From Rhizobium sp. R634 (lineage in GTDB: Bacteria; Pseudomonadota; Alphaproteobacteria; Rhizobiales; Rhizobiaceae), in the NCBI RefSeq assembly GCF_002211305.1, contig NZ_LOKW01000001.1, positions 1 through 64,000 of the forward strand: a stretch of DNA of 64,000 nucleotides, given 5' to 3'. Both the position numbers and the translations under genes were made by a program. Below are positions 45,868 through 54,774 of the stretch, in pieces. Under the pieces are notes generated by a model, which saw nothing but the letters and a program-made list of their open reading frames with translations, ran no database searches and was not told where the DNA came from. Position 1 is the first letter of the stretch, and every line of letters starts with the position of its first letter.

Positions 45868-46865
45868 TGGATACCACGGTTCGAGAGCTCAGCTACTCCC
45901 AAGCTATCCAAGAAGCCATGGCGATCGCGATGCAAGCGGACGAGCGCGTCATCCTGATGGGCGAAGACATCGGTGTCTACGGCGGCGCTTTTCAGGTCAC
46001 CGGCGATCTCATCGACAGGTTCGGACCGGACCGCGTGATGGACACGCCGATTTCCGAACTTGGCGGCGCAGGCGTCGCGGTCGGTGCTGCTATGACCGGA
46101 CTGAGGCCGATCTTCGAATTTCAGTTCTCAGACTTCGCCGCTCTGGCGATGGAGCAGATCGTTAATCAGGCCGCCAAAATGCGCTACATGCTCGGCGGCG
46201 AAGTCTCCGTGCCGGTTGTCATGCGCTTTCCAGCCGGCTCAGGGACCGGGGCGGCTGCTCAGCATAGCCAGAGCCTGGAGGCGTGGCTTGGACATGTCCC
46301 AGGTTTGAAGGTGATTCAGCCGGCAACCCCATATGATGTTAAGGGCATGCTGCTCGCCGCTGTCGCCGACCCCGACCCGGTGATGATCTTCGAACACAAG
46401 CTCCTCTACAAGATGAAGGGGCCGGTTCCGGAAGGTCACTACACGGTTCCCCTCGACAAGGCGGAGATCCGCCGACAGGGTAAAGATCTTAGTATCGTGG
46501 CGACATCGATCATGGTTCATAAGGCGCTCGAGGCAGCCCAACAGCTGGCTGCTGAGGGGATCGACGTCGAAGTGATCGATCTCCGTTCGGTGCGTCCGAT
46601 CGATAGAGCGACCGTGATCGCAAGTGTGAAGAAGACGACAAGGCTTCTCTGCGTATATGAGGGCGTCAAAACACTCGGCGTCGGTGCAGAAATAAGTGCG
46701 ATGATCGCTGAAAGCGACGCATTCGACTACCTCGATGCGCCGATTGTCCGCCTTGGCGGCTCCGAAACGCCGATTCCGTACAATCCGGAGCTCGAGAAAG
46801 CTGCCGTTCCGCAAGTCCCTGACATTTTCAATGCAGCCCGGGATCTTGTGAGGGGAGTGCGATAG
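45867..46865 (+). CDS. TPP-dependent dehydrogenase E1 beta subunit (acetoin/pyruvate type)
   Basis: This 332-residue E1-beta has the start block [20 protein letters not shown], then [17 protein letters not shown], the central [20 protein letters not shown] and [19 protein letters not shown]. The C-terminal transketolase domain contains [16 protein letters not shown]. It completes the E1 heterotetramer with the gene before it. It ends one base before the E2 start region. Confidence 0.88.
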   Translation: MDTTVRELSYSQAIQEAMAIAMQADERVILMGEDIGVYGGAFQVTGDLIDRFGPDRVMDTPISELGGAGVAVGAAMTGLRPIFEFQFSDFAALAMEQIVNQAAKMRYMLGGEVSVPVVMRFPAGSGTGAAAQHSQSLEAWLGHVPGLKVIQPATPYDVKGMLLAAVADPDPVMIFEHKLLYKMKGPVPEGHYTVPLDKAEIRRQGKDLSIVATSIMVHKALEAAQQLAAEGIDVEVIDLRSVRPIDRATVIASVKKTTRLLCVYEGVKTLGVGAEISAMIAESDAFDYLDAPIVRLGGSETPIPYNPELEKAAVPQVPDIFNAARDLVRGVR

Positions 46866-46866
46866 A

Positions 46867-48153
46867 ATGGCGACAGAAATCATCCTCCCCAAGGTCGACA
46901 TGGATATGGCGACCGGCAAGATCTCGAAGTGGTTCTTCAAGGAAGGTGACCGCGTCGGCAAGGGCGACGTGCTGTTCGAAATCGAAACCGACAAAGCGGC
47001 AATGGAAATAGATTCCCCCGCTGCGGGCATTCTTCGCAACGTCAACGGCGAAGAAGGCGTTGATATTTCCGTCGGTTCGGCGGTCGCTTGGATCTACGAA
47101 GAGGGCGAGGAATATCAGGCCGCATCTGTGCCATCCACGCCGACCATGCCCGCAGAGACGGGGGCTTCGGAGGCGACCGATCTCGGCTCAATCAGCGCAC
47201 CAAATCATACCGCATCGGCAGGTGCCGGAAGCTCAATGAGGGCTACGCCCTTGGCAAGGCGCCTGGCGCGGGAAACCGGTATCGATCTGGGATCGGTGGT
47301 CGGGACCGGTCCGCATGGAAGAATCGTGAGCGCGGATGTTTCGAAGGCTCGGGTTTCCGAAGTGCCGCCTACCCCGTCCGCGCCCGCCGGCGCGCAGCAT
47401 GTCGGGCAGAAAGCTTCGTCGGACGGGTCGTTGGCGCTATTTGCCGAAGGCACGTTCGATGTGCAGCCTCATACCCCGATGAGAAGAACGATCGCCCGGC
47501 GACTGCTGGAAGCGAAGACCACCATTCCGCATTTCTACCTGTCGGTCGACTGCCGCCTCGATGCTCTGCTCAAGCTGCGAGCCGAGCTCAACGCGTCGGC
47601 GCCGATGGCGGATGGCGCGCCGCAATTCAAGTTGTCGGTCAATGACATGGTCATCAAAGCCTACGCGCTGGCGCTTGGATCAACACCCGACGCGAACGTG
47701 TCCTGGACGGAAGAGAGCCTGTTGCGTCATCATTTCGTCGATGTAGGAGTTGCCGTTTCGGTGGCGGGTGGTCTGATCACGCCAATCATCCGGCATGCGG
47801 AATCCAAGACGCTTTCCGCGATCTCGAATGAGATGAAGGATTTGGCTGCACGCGCCAGATCGGGAAAATTGAAGCCGGCCGAGTACCAGGGCGGCACCGG
47901 AGCAATCTCGAACCTCGGCATGTTCGGGGTGAAGGAATTTGCCGCGATCATCAATCCTCCCCATTCAACCATCCTGGCCGTTGGCTCCGGGGAGAGAAGG
48001 CCGATCGTCAGCGCTCAAGGCGATTTGTCGAGCGCGACAATCATGACTGTGACGTTGTCTACCGATCATCGTGCGGTTGACGGTGCTCTCGGCGCACAGC
48101 TCCTCGGAAAGTTCCAGGCGTTCATCGAAAATCCGATGAGTATGCTGATCTAG
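46867..48153 (+). CDS. Dihydrolipoyl acyltransferase E2
   Basis: This 428-residue E2 has one lipoyl domain with the lipoylated Lys43 (EIETDKAAMEIDSP). A linker and an E1/E3-binding domain follow (ATPLARRLARETGIDL and VVGTGPHGRIVSADV, about residues 125-160). The C-terminal catalytic domain carries the active-site His401 and Asp405 in STDHRAVDGALG. It forms the core of the complex encoded by the flanking E1 and E3 genes. The acyl group it transfers is unknown. Confidence 0.88.
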   Translation: MATEIILPKVDMDMATGKISKWFFKEGDRVGKGDVLFEIETDKAAMEIDSPAAGILRNVNGEEGVDISVGSAVAWIYEEGEEYQAASVPSTPTMPAETGASEATDLGSISAPNHTASAGAGSSMRATPLARRLARETGIDLGSVVGTGPHGRIVSADVSKARVSEVPPTPSAPAGAQHVGQKASSDGSLALFAEGTFDVQPHTPMRRTIARRLLEAKTTIPHFYLSVDCRLDALLKLRAELNASAPMADGAPQFKLSVNDMVIKAYALALGSTPDANVSWTEESLLRHHFVDVGVAVSVAGGLITPIIRHAESKTLSAISNEMKDLAARARSGKLKPAEYQGGTGAISNLGMFGVKEFAAIINPPHSTILAVGSGERRPIVSAQGDLSSATIMTVTLSTDHRAVDGALGAQLLGKFQAFIENPMSMLI

Positions 48154-48180
48154 CTTCCTCCCAGGCCTCGGGGGATCTTG

Positions 48181-48202
48181 TCACGAGGCGAAGGCCTCGT
48201 GA
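48181..48202 (+). repeat. Perfect 9-bp hairpin between E2 and E3 genes
   Basis: TCACGAGGC, a 4-nt loop GAAG, then GCCTCGTGA forms a perfect 9-bp stem 28 bp after the E2 stop and 30 bp before the E3 start. No T run follows. It may be an RNA processing or stabilising hairpin that sets the E3-to-E2 ratio, or mark the point where the E3 gene was joined to the operon. Confidence 0.5.
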
Positions 48203-48231
48203 CGGATCCCCTATCTTTTCAAGGAAATCAG

Positions 48232-49671
48232 ATGTCCTACGACGTCATCATCATTGGCTCCGGTCCCGGCGGCTATGTCGCCGCCATCCGCGCCAGCCAG
48301 CTCGGTCTGAAGACGGCGATCGTCGAGCGCGAGCATATGGGCGGCATCTGCCTGAACTGGGGCTGCATCCCGACCAAGGCGCTGCTGCGCTCGGCCGAGG
48401 TGCTCGATCACGCCAACCACTTCAAGGATTTCGGCCTCGTTCTCGAAGGCACGGTCAAGCCGGACGCCAAGGCCGTTGTCGGCCGCTCGCGCGCCGTTTC
48501 CGCCCGCCTCAATGCCGGCGTCGGCTTCCTGATGAAGAAGAACAAGATCGACATCATCTGGGGCGAGGCGAAGGTGACCAAGCCCGGCGAGATCGTCGTC
48601 GGCAAGTCGTCGAAGCCTGTGGTCGAGCCGCAGCATCCGCTGCCGAAGAACGTCAAGGGCGAGGGCACCTATGCCGCCAAGCACATCATCATCGCCACCG
48701 GCGCCCGCCCGCGCGCGCTGCCGGGCATCGAGCCGGACGGCAAGATGATCTGGACCTATTTCGAGGCGCTGAAGCCCGACGCGCTGCCGAAATCCCTGAT
48801 CGTCATGGGTTCGGGCGCGATCGGCATCGAATTCGCAAGCTTCTACCGCTCGATGGGCGTCGACGTCACGGTCGTGGAAGTCATGCCGACCATCATGCCG
48901 GTTGAGGATGCGGAAATCACCGCGATCGCCCGCAAGCAGCTGGAAAAGCGCGGCCTGAAGATCTTCACCAGCGCCAAGGTCACGAAGGTCGAGAAGGGCG
49001 CGGGCAGCATCACCGCCCATGTCGAGACGTCGGATGGCAAGGTGCAGCAGATCACCGCCGACCGGATGATCTCCGCCGTCGGCGTTCAGGGCAACATCGA
49101 AAATCTCGGCCTCGAGGCGCTCGGCATCAAGACCGACCGCGGCTGCGTCGTCACCGACGGTTACGGCAAGACCAATGTCGCCGGTATCTATGCAATCGGC
49201 GACGTTGCCGGCCCGCCGATGCTGGCGCACAAGGCCGAGCATGAGGGTGTGGTCTGCGTCGAAAAGATTGCCGGCCTGCCGAATGTTCATCCGACCGACA
49301 AGGGCAAGGTTCCGGGCTGCACCTATTGCAATCCGCAGGTCGCCTCCGTCGGCCTCACCGAAGCCAAGGCCAAGGAGTTGGGCCGAGACATCCGCGTCGG
49401 CCGTTTCTCCTTCGCGGCGAACGGCAAGGCAATCGCGCTCGGCGAAGACCAGGGCATGGTGAAGGTGATCTTCGACAAGAAGACCGGTGAGCTTCTCGGC
49501 GCCCACATGGTCGGCGCTGAAGTCACCGAACTCATCCAGGGCTTCGTCGTTGCGATGAACCTCGAGACGACCGAGGAAGAACTGATGCACACCATCTTCC
49601 CGCATCCGACCGTCTCCGAGACGATGAAGGAAGCCGTGCTCGATGCCTATGGCCGTGTGCTGAACGCTTGA
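48232..49671 (+). CDS. lpdA: Dihydrolipoamide dehydrogenase E3
   Basis: This 479-residue E3 reoxidises the lipoyl arms of E2 with NAD. FAD-binding IIGSGPGGYVAAIR is at the N-terminus. The redox disulfide is Cys40 and Cys45 (GGICLNWGCIPTK), the NAD site is VMGSGAIGIEFASF and the C-terminal catalytic His-Glu is in FPHPTVSETMKE. A frame opening 18 codons earlier is in the hairpin; the ATG at 48232 has AAGGAAAT upstream. Codon use is much more GC-biased than in E1 and E2, so it looks like a copy of the core pyruvate dehydrogenase lpd recruited into this operon. Confidence 0.93.
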   Translation: MSYDVIIIGSGPGGYVAAIRASQLGLKTAIVEREHMGGICLNWGCIPTKALLRSAEVLDHANHFKDFGLVLEGTVKPDAKAVVGRSRAVSARLNAGVGFLMKKNKIDIIWGEAKVTKPGEIVVGKSSKPVVEPQHPLPKNVKGEGTYAAKHIIIATGARPRALPGIEPDGKMIWTYFEALKPDALPKSLIVMGSGAIGIEFASFYRSMGVDVTVVEVMPTIMPVEDAEITAIARKQLEKRGLKIFTSAKVTKVEKGAGSITAHVETSDGKVQQITADRMISAVGVQGNIENLGLEALGIKTDRGCVVTDGYGKTNVAGIYAIGDVAGPPMLAHKAEHEGVVCVEKIAGLPNVHPTDKGKVPGCTYCNPQVASVGLTEAKAKELGRDIRVGRFSFAANGKAIALGEDQGMVKVIFDKKTGELLGAHMVGAEVTELIQGFVVAMNLETTEEELMHTIFPHPTVSETMKEAVLDAYGRVLNA

Positions 49672-49747
49672 GGCCCGATAATAAAACGCTGCATGATCAT
49701 CCGTCAGACACGCAGCTGGCGCTTTTCAGCTAGAGGAGGATTTTCAG

Positions 49748-50812
49748 ATGGCACGCATCACACTAAGGCAGTTGCTGGATCATGCAGCGGAGGAGGGCTA
49801 CGGCGTTCCCGCCTTCAATATCAATAATATGGAACAGGCGCTCGCCATCATGGAAGCCGCGGATGCGGTCCGCGCCCCGGTCATCATCCAGGCATCGCGC
49901 GGCGCGCGCGCTTACGCCAACGACATCATGCTGAAGCATATGATGGACGCCGTCGTCGAAATTTACCCGCACATTCCCGTCTGCGTGCATCTGGACCACG
50001 GCAACGATCCGGCCAGCTGCATGACGGCCATACAGGCAGGCTTTACCTCGGTCATGATGGACGGCTCGCTGAAAGCCGACGCGAAGACACCCGCCGACTG
50101 GGATTATAATGTCGGCGTGACCAAGAGAGTGACCGAAATGGCCCATCTCGGCGGCATCTCGGTCGAAGGCGAGCTCGGTGTGCTCGGTTCTCTCGAGACC
50201 GGCATGGGAGAGGCCGAGGATGGCCACGGCGCGGAAGGCAAACTGTCGCATGACCAGTTGCTGACCAACCCGGACGAGGCGGTGAGATTCGTGCGTGAAA
50301 CTGGCGTCGATGCACTGGCGATCGCCATGGGAACCTCGCACGGCGCCTACAAGTTCACACGTAAGCCCGACGGTTCGGTGCTAGCGATGAATGTCATCGA
50401 GGAAATTCACCGCAAGCTGCCGAACACCCATCTCGTCATGCACGGGTCTTCGTCGGTCCCCGTCGAGTTGCAGGAGATCATCAACAAATACGGCGGCCAG
50501 ATGAGGCCCACCTGGGGCGTGCCGGTCGAAGAAATCCAGCGCGGTATCAAGAACGGCGTGCGCAAGATCAACATCGACACGGACGGCCGCATGGCGATGA
50601 CCGGGCAGATCCGCCGGGTCTTGCAGGAAGATCCGAGCGAATTCGATCCGCGCAAATATCTGAAGCCGGCAATGGCCGCGCTCACAAAGCTTTGCAAGGA
50701 GCGCTTCGAACAGTTCGGCACTGGCGGCATGGCGGAGCGGATTACGCCCCTTCCTGTCTCGGTGATGGCAAAGCGCTATGCCTCCGGCGAGCTCGATCCG
50801 TGCTTCTCGTGA
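49748..50812 (+). CDS. Class II fructose-bisphosphate aldolase (Calvin-cycle subtype)
   Basis: This 354-residue zinc-dependent aldolase has metal-binding His84 in VHLDHGND. It has [30 protein letters not shown] and the second zinc histidines in GTSHGAYKF and VMHGSSSVP. It cleaves a ketose bisphosphate to glycerone phosphate and an aldehyde phosphate. AGAGGAGG precedes the ATG. As the last enzyme gene of the unit it could act on a sugar bisphosphate derived from the imported compound, or simply return triose phosphates to hexose. Confidence 0.9.
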   Translation: MARITLRQLLDHAAEEGYGVPAFNINNMEQALAIMEAADAVRAPVIIQASRGARAYANDIMLKHMMDAVVEIYPHIPVCVHLDHGNDPASCMTAIQAGFTSVMMDGSLKADAKTPADWDYNVGVTKRVTEMAHLGGISVEGELGVLGSLETGMGEAEDGHGAEGKLSHDQLLTNPDEAVRFVRETGVDALAIAMGTSHGAYKFTRKPDGSVLAMNVIEEIHRKLPNTHLVMHGSSSVPVELQEIINKYGGQMRPTWGVPVEEIQRGIKNGVRKINIDTDGRMAMTGQIRRVLQEDPSEFDPRKYLKPAMAALTKLCKERFEQFGTGGMAERITPLPVSVMAKRYASGELDPCFS

Positions 50813-50880
50813 TTATCAAGTCACGGAGCACCGACCGGAACTTATGTTCTGACAGGTATCAATTGTCCAGCGGGGACCCT

Positions 50881-50901
50881 GCAAACGCTTCCAGTGTTTG
50901 C
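50881..50901 (+). terminator. Hairpin after the aldolase gene
   Basis: GCAAACGCT, a 3-nt loop, then AGTGTTTGC pairs as a 9-bp stem with one G-U in RNA, 70 bp after the aldolase stop. There is no clear T run, so termination is only possible. The rest of the 50813-51014 spacer holds the chemoreceptor promoter, which I cannot place with confidence. Confidence 0.38.
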
Positions 50902-51014
50902 TAGTATGAACATTTCGACGGTGTTGTCGCCGTTTGTAATACCGAAACGTAAATTTAATCAATCCGTGTAATCGTGTCTCAATCGGAGCAGCGAGTGCTT
51001 TTGGGAGGGGCAAA

Positions 51015-53534
51015 ATGGACAGGATACTTGCGCGGTTCAGAATTCAGACAAAGGTTATCGTACTGGTTCTGCCGTTGTTGCTGACGATCGTCGCGGTCGG
51101 CGCCACAGGACTTTACGCAACGGGAGTCTTGGAAGCGCGACTCAACACGTCAAATGACGTGGTCCGGCTGCTTTCAGGATTTAAGGCCGTTTACGCCGGC
51201 ATTACGACGTTTCTGCGCGAGCCCGATGATGCGACATTCAAGCAAGCCTCCGACACAACCGCAGCACAGATCAGCGAACTCGACCGTATGGTCACAGTGA
51301 TTCCGGACGCCCAGGCAGCTGCTGAACTGAGGAAAGCGCAGGAGGCAACGCGCACGATCCTGAGCCACATCAACGAGATATGGAAACTACGACAGGACCG
51401 TTCGCAACTGACGAACAACATTGCCGCGCAGCTCGAAGCGCTAAACTCTGTTCAAATGGAACTTGGCAAGCGCGCGTTCAAGATCGTCGCTCAGGGTGCG
51501 CAGCTTGAAAATAAGCGAAAGTCGAGGCTTTCCGAGACATTGGCACTTCAGTCGCTTCTCAACCGCTGCGAAAATCTCAGGGTTCAACTACGGTCGATCG
51601 ATGACCCCTCTCTGCGTCGCGAAGGAACAGCTGTCCGAGCATCGTTGGAAGACCTCGCGCACAAACTCTCGAAATCTGACCGTCTTCTCACTTCGTTGGG
51701 TGTGCGAGATGGGCGCCGCATTGCGGACAGGATTTTGGCGTTCCTCAGCCAAAGTGGAAGCCAGGAAACGGGGGGCCAGCTCGCGGCATTGGCCATTGCC
51801 AATGACTTGGCTGGTTTGACCGAAAGCTTACGGGTGCAGAGTGCGGCAGCCGTCGAGCAAGCCGCTGCCGATCTGAACGGTTCGAGCGATGGCTCTGTCG
51901 ACGCCGACAAGGTGACGAAAAAGCTTCGATCGATTGTGAGCAACGGCAGCGACGTAAAAATCGCCTTCGCCAGCCTTTTGGGTGAACCGACGGCGGATAA
52001 CGTCAAAACAGTCGAGCGAACCCTTTTTGTCTACGCCGGCGAGATACGCTTGCTGACGGAACTGGCGACCGTCGATTCTTACTTCGGCGAAGTCCCGGCA
52101 AGGGTAGGGGAAATCGACGACCAATTGCGCGAAAGCGCAGCCGGACTGGAGACCAATCGGGCACGTGCCGAAGAGCAGTACCGCCACGCGACTGATAAAA
52201 TCAACGAGATCTGGGGGCTGATGGACGCATTTGCCGGCGCCCAACGGCAGATGGCATCCGCCGAGCGATCGTTGACCAACTCGGTGTCTCTCACATCGAT
52301 GGCGATCGGATTTCTCGTCGCGATAGCATCCGGCGCCGCATTGGTCGTCACCCTCAAACGGCCGATCGGTTCAATCACAGACAGCATGCGGCGTTTGGCC
52401 GGTGGCTCGTTGGACATTGCGATTGACGGAGATCGACGAAAAGATGAGATAGGCGAGATGGCACGTGCACTTGCCGTGTTCAAGGAAAACGCCGTCCAGA
52501 AGATTGCCATCCAGGCGCGGACGGAAGAGGTCCATCGACTGGCCCAGTCGGAGCGGGACACGAACGATCGCGAACGAGCTTCTACGCAGCAAAATATCGA
52601 ACTGGCAGTGACATCACTTGCGGACGGGCTTAGAAACCTGGCGAGCAGAGATCTGCGGAACACCATCGAGGTCCCGTTTGCTGGGGATCTGGATATTCTC
52701 AGGCGAGACTTCAACAGCACGGTCAGCGACTTGAGCTCGACCATGCTGGACGTTCGTGCGACGTCAGCCGAAATTCACACCAATGGCCGGCTCCTCGCGG
52801 ATGCGTCCGAAGAACTTTCTCGCAGAAATGAACAGCAGGCAGGCTCGATCGAACAGACTGCGGCAGCGATCGAAGAGATCACCATCACCGTAGCGGAGGC
52901 CTCTAAACGTGCAACGAGCGCGGCTGACATCGTACAGCGCGTCAAGCTCGAAGCCGATGGCTCACTTGTTATCGTGGAAAATGCTATCGCCGCGATGTCT
53001 CGGATCAAGGAGGCATCCGATCGCATAACGAGTATCGTCACGGTAATCGACGGCATTGCATTCCAGACAAATCTTCTCGCGCTTAACGCCGGAGTTGAGG
53101 CTGCCCGCGCCGGAGAAGCCGGCAAGGGATTTGCTGTCGTCGCGCATGAAGTCAGAGAACTTGCCCAACGTGCCGCCTCGGCTGCGAAAGAAATCGGCGC
53201 TCTTATCCATCATTCGACGACCGAGGTGGACGTGGGGGTAGATTTTGTCGAGAAAGCCGGCCACGCCCTCGACGATATTGCGGCCAAGATTGGCGCGGTT
53301 TCCGGGGATGTCGGGCAATTGGCACTCTCGAGTCAAAGTCAGGCAAAGAGCCTCAATGAGATCAACGACGCCGTAAGCACCATGGAAAGAGTGACCCAGT
53401 TGAACGCCGCAATGGCCGAGGAAGCTGGCGCGGCCACCCGCCGGCTTGCGGAGCAAGTAGACGACCTCGTTCAATTGGTGGGGTCGTTTGCACTTAACGA
53501 GCCGCCATTCGTCCACGCGGAGAGGGCGGCCTAG
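51015..53534 (+). CDS. Methyl-accepting chemotaxis protein, long sensor type
   Basis: This 839-residue chemoreceptor begins with a membrane segment at about residues 13-35 ([20 protein letters not shown]). A long periplasmic helical sensor of nearly 400 residues follows, then a second membrane segment near residues 428-450, a HAMP domain and the signalling domain. The conserved hairpin [20 protein letters not shown] is near residue 680. It ends without a CheR/CheB-binding pentapeptide. Lying directly after the aldolase, it may sense the compound taken up by the cluster; that is inferred from position only. GGGAGGGG precedes the ATG. Confidence 0.9.
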   Translation: MDRILARFRIQTKVIVLVLPLLLTIVAVGATGLYATGVLEARLNTSNDVVRLLSGFKAVYAGITTFLREPDDATFKQASDTTAAQISELDRMVTVIPDAQAAAELRKAQEATRTILSHINEIWKLRQDRSQLTNNIAAQLEALNSVQMELGKRAFKIVAQGAQLENKRKSRLSETLALQSLLNRCENLRVQLRSIDDPSLRREGTAVRASLEDLAHKLSKSDRLLTSLGVRDGRRIADRILAFLSQSGSQETGGQLAALAIANDLAGLTESLRVQSAAAVEQAAADLNGSSDGSVDADKVTKKLRSIVSNGSDVKIAFASLLGEPTADNVKTVERTLFVYAGEIRLLTELATVDSYFGEVPARVGEIDDQLRESAAGLETNRARAEEQYRHATDKINEIWGLMDAFAGAQRQMASAERSLTNSVSLTSMAIGFLVAIASGAALVVTLKRPIGSITDSMRRLAGGSLDIAIDGDRRKDEIGEMARALAVFKENAVQKIAIQARTEEVHRLAQSERDTNDRERASTQQNIELAVTSLADGLRNLASRDLRNTIEVPFAGDLDILRRDFNSTVSDLSSTMLDVRATSAEIHTNGRLLADASEELSRRNEQQAGSIEQTAAAIEEITITVAEASKRATSAADIVQRVKLEADGSLVIVENAIAAMSRIKEASDRITSIVTVIDGIAFQTNLLALNAGVEAARAGEAGKGFAVVAHEVRELAQRAASAAKEIGALIHHSTTEVDVGVDFVEKAGHALDDIAAKIGAVSGDVGQLALSSQSQAKSLNEINDAVSTMERVTQLNAAMAEEAGAATRRLAEQVDDLVQLVGSFALNEPPFVHAERAA

Positions 53535-53601
53535 CCTTGATTGCCCACCCCGTGGCGATTCAGCCCTCCGCTCAGCACTTAAATAAATAAGGATACTCCC
53601 G

Positions 53602-54270
53602 TTGAAGCTCGATCCAAACAAGCAGTTCTCGGCCTTTCTTTTCGATATGGATGGAACCCTTCTGACTTCCATAGCCGCTGCCGAGCGAGTTTGGGGTGCC
53701 TGGGCGAAACGCCAGGGGCTGGATCCCATTGCCTTCCTGCCGACAATGCACGGGCAAAGGGCGATTGACACTATTCGGCGGCTGGAGCTTCCCGGCGTGG
53801 ACCCGGAGATTGAAGCTGAAAAAATCACAAATGCGGAGATCGACGACGTTGAGGGGGTTGTCGCGATTGCGGGAGCGGCAGAGTTCCTAGCTGCTCTTCC
53901 TACCGATCGTTGGGCGATCGTCACATCTGCTTCAAAGGAGCTTGCTCGGCGGCGACTTGAAGCCGCCGGGCTACGCATGCCGAACGTCATCGTGACCGGA
54001 GAAGATGTCGCTGCTGGTAAGCCGGACCCTCAATGTTTCCTTCTTGCGGCAAGGCGGCTTGGAGTTCCGGCTGCAAATTGTCTTGTTTTTGAGGACGTTG
54101 AGGCCGGCGTAAAAGCCGGCAAAGCGGCAGGCGCGGACGTAATGGTCGTCACAGCAGCCGGGCATGATTTGGATTTACCCGGCAACCCAACCATAAATGA
54201 CTACACCAAGATTGCGCCGGTGGTGTCTGCAGACGGACTACTGTCGATTACACTTGCATATGCGTGCTAG
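53602..54270 (+). CDS. HAD-family sugar-phosphatase-like hydrolase
   Basis: This 222-residue HAD hydrolase has motif I FLFDMDGTLLTS near residue 14 (catalytic Asp pair), motif II WAIVTSASKELARRR (Ser/Thr), motif III GKPDPQCFLLAARRLG (Lys) and motif IV CLVFEDVEAGVKAGKAAG. It is of the beta-phosphoglucomutase / 2-deoxyglucose-6-phosphatase subgroup. The start appears to be TTG at 53602 with AAGGA upstream; no better start lies before motif I. It probably removes phosphate from a dead-end sugar phosphate of the neighbouring pathway, or is a salvage phosphatase. Confidence 0.84.
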   Translation: MKLDPNKQFSAFLFDMDGTLLTSIAAAERVWGAWAKRQGLDPIAFLPTMHGQRAIDTIRRLELPGVDPEIEAEKITNAEIDDVEGVVAIAGAAEFLAALPTDRWAIVTSASKELARRRLEAAGLRMPNVIVTGEDVAAGKPDPQCFLLAARRLGVPAANCLVFEDVEAGVKAGKAAGADVMVVTAAGHDLDLPGNPTINDYTKIAPVVSADGLLSITLAYAC

Positions 54271-54625
54271 CGCCTCGTGTTTTCAATGAGTTGGTGGTTA
54301 CAGAATCGGTGGAGCGTTGTGGCTAACAAGCGCTCGCCGACAGTGTGGCGGTGGGTCGCCCTTCAAATATGCAGGACGAAAACTTGTTTTTTGATCGGTA
54401 TTAAATGAAGCACCGATCGGCACGCAAATCCGGATCCGTGACTCTTCTGAGCAAGCCTCTCAACCGTCTCGCTGAACCGAGAATCTAATCTTCAACTCGG
54501 GCACACATCGCGGCCATTTGATGTTCCCGAAAGGAGTTAGGGGCACAAATGGAAAGGATCGGGTGCGAATTGGAAACAAGTGTGAGACATCGGCAAATAC
54601 CCGCCCGCCCCGCCCTCTTTCGCCC
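54271..54625. other. Intergenic stretch at the accessory/core composition change
   Basis: About 355 bp contain no frame I can support. A 7-bp inverted repeat, GATCGGT (54393-54399) with ACCGATC (54412-54418), is preceded by six T. Coding composition left of this point is moderate GC and right of it is strongly GC-biased, so the stretch may contain the boundary of an acquired segment. I see no direct repeat or integrase to prove it. Confidence 0.4.
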
Positions 54626-54653
54626 TTGACTACAAATCAAAGTTACTTAATCT
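54626..54653 (+). promoter_or_regulatory. Probable promoter of the alpha-mannosidase gene
   Basis: TTGACT (54626-54631), a 16-nt spacer, then TAATCT (54648-54653) is a good vegetative-type promoter on the plus strand. It lies about 115 bp before the alpha-mannosidase start, which itself has an AGGGATAG site. Confidence 0.45.
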
Positions 54654-54774
54654 AAGCGCCGGCAGGACTCCCTGGGAGGAGGGGCCGGCAATTGCGATCT
54701 GTGTCGCACCATCTTCGTCTCCCAAAGCCATGACTCCGGATCGTTCGCCGCTGATTTTTCAACAGGGATAGACC

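Noticed and set aside
44836..48153. Naming the E1-E2 genes as an acetoin dehydrogenase (acoABC)
   Set aside because: The sequences fit that branch, but no acoX, acoR or acetoin genes are present and the partners (PfkB kinase, SAF oxidoreductase, aldolase) point to another substrate.
48211..49605. A 464-codon minus-strand frame opposite lpdA
   Set aside because: Composition shadow of a strongly GC-biased gene; the plus-strand protein has all E3 motifs.
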